Assembly (NCBI GenBank): GCA_002479645.1
Contig: DLOO01000051.1
Location: forward strand, 17,068 to 24,807
DNA from: Lachnoclostridium sp. UBA7482
GTDB taxonomy: Bacteria > Bacillota > Clostridia > Lachnospirales > Lachnospiraceae
Reading direction: 5' to 3'
Length of the DNA stretch: 7,740 nucleotides
Shown here: piece by piece, positions 6,823-7,740 of the stretch
How positions within the stretch are numbered: position 1 is the first letter of the stretch
Layout of the letters: each line of letters opens with the position of its first letter
Notes under the pieces: generated by a model
Told to the model about the DNA's origin: nothing
Databases searched by the model: none
Seen by the model: only the letters and a program-made list of their open reading frames with translations
Program-made: the position numbers and the translations under genes

Positions 6823-7740
6823 ATGAAACGACCTGTTTTGTGGGTCAGCATTGCATTTCTTGCAGGTGTAATCTATCGTCTGGTTTTCTCAGATGCGGCG
6901 ATAGAGCACCTGTTACTGTCGGGAATGGCATGTTCGGCCGTTATCGGGCTGGGAGCCGTTCTCATTTGTCTGAGGATTCCAAAAATGCGAAAACAAATGA
7001 TAATCTATTATCTATTGGCGATCGCATTCTTTTTATTCGGAGTATTTCACACCTGTCAATATCAAGTCAAAGAACAAAAAACAGAAAAATGGCTTTTGTC
7101 GCAAAAACGGCTTATCGGTACGGTTACCGGCGTCGACGCGCATGGATTTCGCCTTGCGGTAAGGACTCCATACGGGGGGAAGTTTGGCTGTATCGTATGG
7201 ACAAAGGACGGAACAGAGCCGGAGGAGGGCAGTATTGTTTCTGTCAGCGGGGAACGTCTGTGCATTTCCGGACCGGAAAATCCCGGGGAATTTGACTTTA
7301 GGGCATATTACAGGGCAATTGGGATTTTGGCGGAATGCAATGCTGATCAGGCAAATATCTTGGCGCCGCCGGGAAAAATTATATCCGGTTGTAATCGTAT
7401 GAGAAAATGGATTGTCCAAACGATTCGGAACGTTTTTACAAAGAAAAGTGCCGGAGTTATCACCGCGATTCTTCTCGGAGAAAAATCAGGGGTGGATACG
7501 GAATTGACGTCTGTCATTCAAAAGCTTGGCGGAAGTCATATCTTTTCGGTGAGCGGGATGCATTTTACTATACTGTCCGGAATGCTGATGCTTTTATCGG
7601 AACGACTGCTTCAAAAGAAGTACGCAGCATTGCTTGGAGTGCCGTTCCTGCTTTTTTGGGGCGTCCTGGTGGGATTTCCGGTATCCTGTGTCAGAGCATT
7701 CGCGCTTTATGTGTTGGCGGCTCTTGCAAGAGCTTTGGGG
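6823..7740 (+). CDS. comEC: ComEC/Rec2-type DNA uptake channel, N-terminal part
   Basis: First 306 residues of a polytopic membrane protein that carries single-stranded DNA across the cytoplasmic membrane in transformation; the frame is still open at the right edge. Hydrophobic segments at about 5-22, 33-51 and 58-76 are followed by a soluble DUF4131/OB-like part, about 91-180, containing the family signature ENPGEFDFRAYYRAIGI (152-168). The Competence domain then starts with AGVITAILLGEKSGVDTELT and the hallmark KLGGSHIFSVSGMHFTIL (234-251), where most relatives have SGLH; PVSCVRAFALYVLAALARAL is its next conserved helix. A full ComEC is about 700-800 residues and often ends in a metallo-beta-lactamase-like domain, which here lies beyond the window. 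The position downstream of comEA agrees with the call, although a regulator, a kinase and a lipoprotein gene lie between the two. Confidence 0.93.
   Translation, partial: MKRPVLWVSIAFLAGVIYRLVFSDAAIEHLLLSGMACSAVIGLGAVLICLRIPKMRKQMIIYYLLAIAFFLFGVFHTCQYQVKEQKTEKWLLSQKRLIGTVTGVDAHGFRLAVRTPYGGKFGCIVWTKDGTEPEEGSIVSVSGERLCISGPENPGEFDFRAYYRAIGILAECNADQANILAPPGKIISGCNRMRKWIVQTIRNVFTKKSAGVITAILLGEKSGVDTELTSVIQKLGGSHIFSVSGMHFTILSGMLMLLSERLLQKKYAALLGVPFLLFWGVLVGFPVSCVRAFALYVLAALARALG

Noticed and set aside
6840..7295. A 151-codon plus-strand open frame overlapping the start of comEC.
   Set aside because: The comEC frame from 6823 carries clear family signatures (ENPGEFDFRAYYRAIGI, SGMHFTIL); the other frame shows none and is rich in Arg and Ser as typical for a shifted reading.

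Overview
The window reads as a gene-dense stretch of chromosome from a low-to-mid GC Gram-positive bacterium, most likely a member of the Clostridia (Lachnospiraceae-like). Evidence for this is the set of purine-rich AGGAGG-type ribosome binding sites, an arginine cluster of the acetyl-recycling type (argJ-argB-argD), com genes of the Firmicute type, and an OmpR-type two-component pair followed by a GerMN lipoprotein. The family calls come from motifs read by eye; no database search was possible. All genes lie on the + strand and no stretch over 300 bases lacks a gene. I see no tRNA, rRNA, CRISPR array or insertion sequence.

Region 1 (1-2534), arginine biosynthesis: the C-terminal end of argJ (ornithine acetyltransferase; reading frame interrupted at the very left edge), then complete argB (N-acetylglutamate kinase, with the N-terminal extension typical of arginine-inhibited enzymes) and argD (acetylornithine aminotransferase). 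With argC, probably upstream, this is the usual argC-J-B-D order. Together the products take glutamate to ornithine while recycling the acetyl group.

Region 2 (2597-3031): a small multi-membrane-span protein of the YdcZ/DUF606 branch of the drug/metabolite transporter superfamily, with its own strong ribosome binding site. Its substrate cannot be read from sequence.

Region 3 (3056-7740), a competence-type operon with an insertion: a good sigma-A-like promoter (TTGTAA, 17-base spacer, TACAAT), whose two hexamers sit on the arms of a 7-base inverted repeat, precedes comEA (DNA receptor with SLBB and helix-hairpin-helix domains). Closely spaced behind it come an OmpR/PhoB response regulator, a membrane histidine kinase (start overlapping the regulator's stop), a lipoprotein with two GerMN domains, and comEC (DNA-uptake channel, running off the right edge). 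No terminator is visible between comEA and comEC, so they are probably one transcript. The most interesting point is that a three-gene signalling cassette, resembling in order and domain content the actinobacterial mtrA-mtrB-lpqB cassette, lies between the two core DNA-uptake genes where Bacillus subtilis has comEB.
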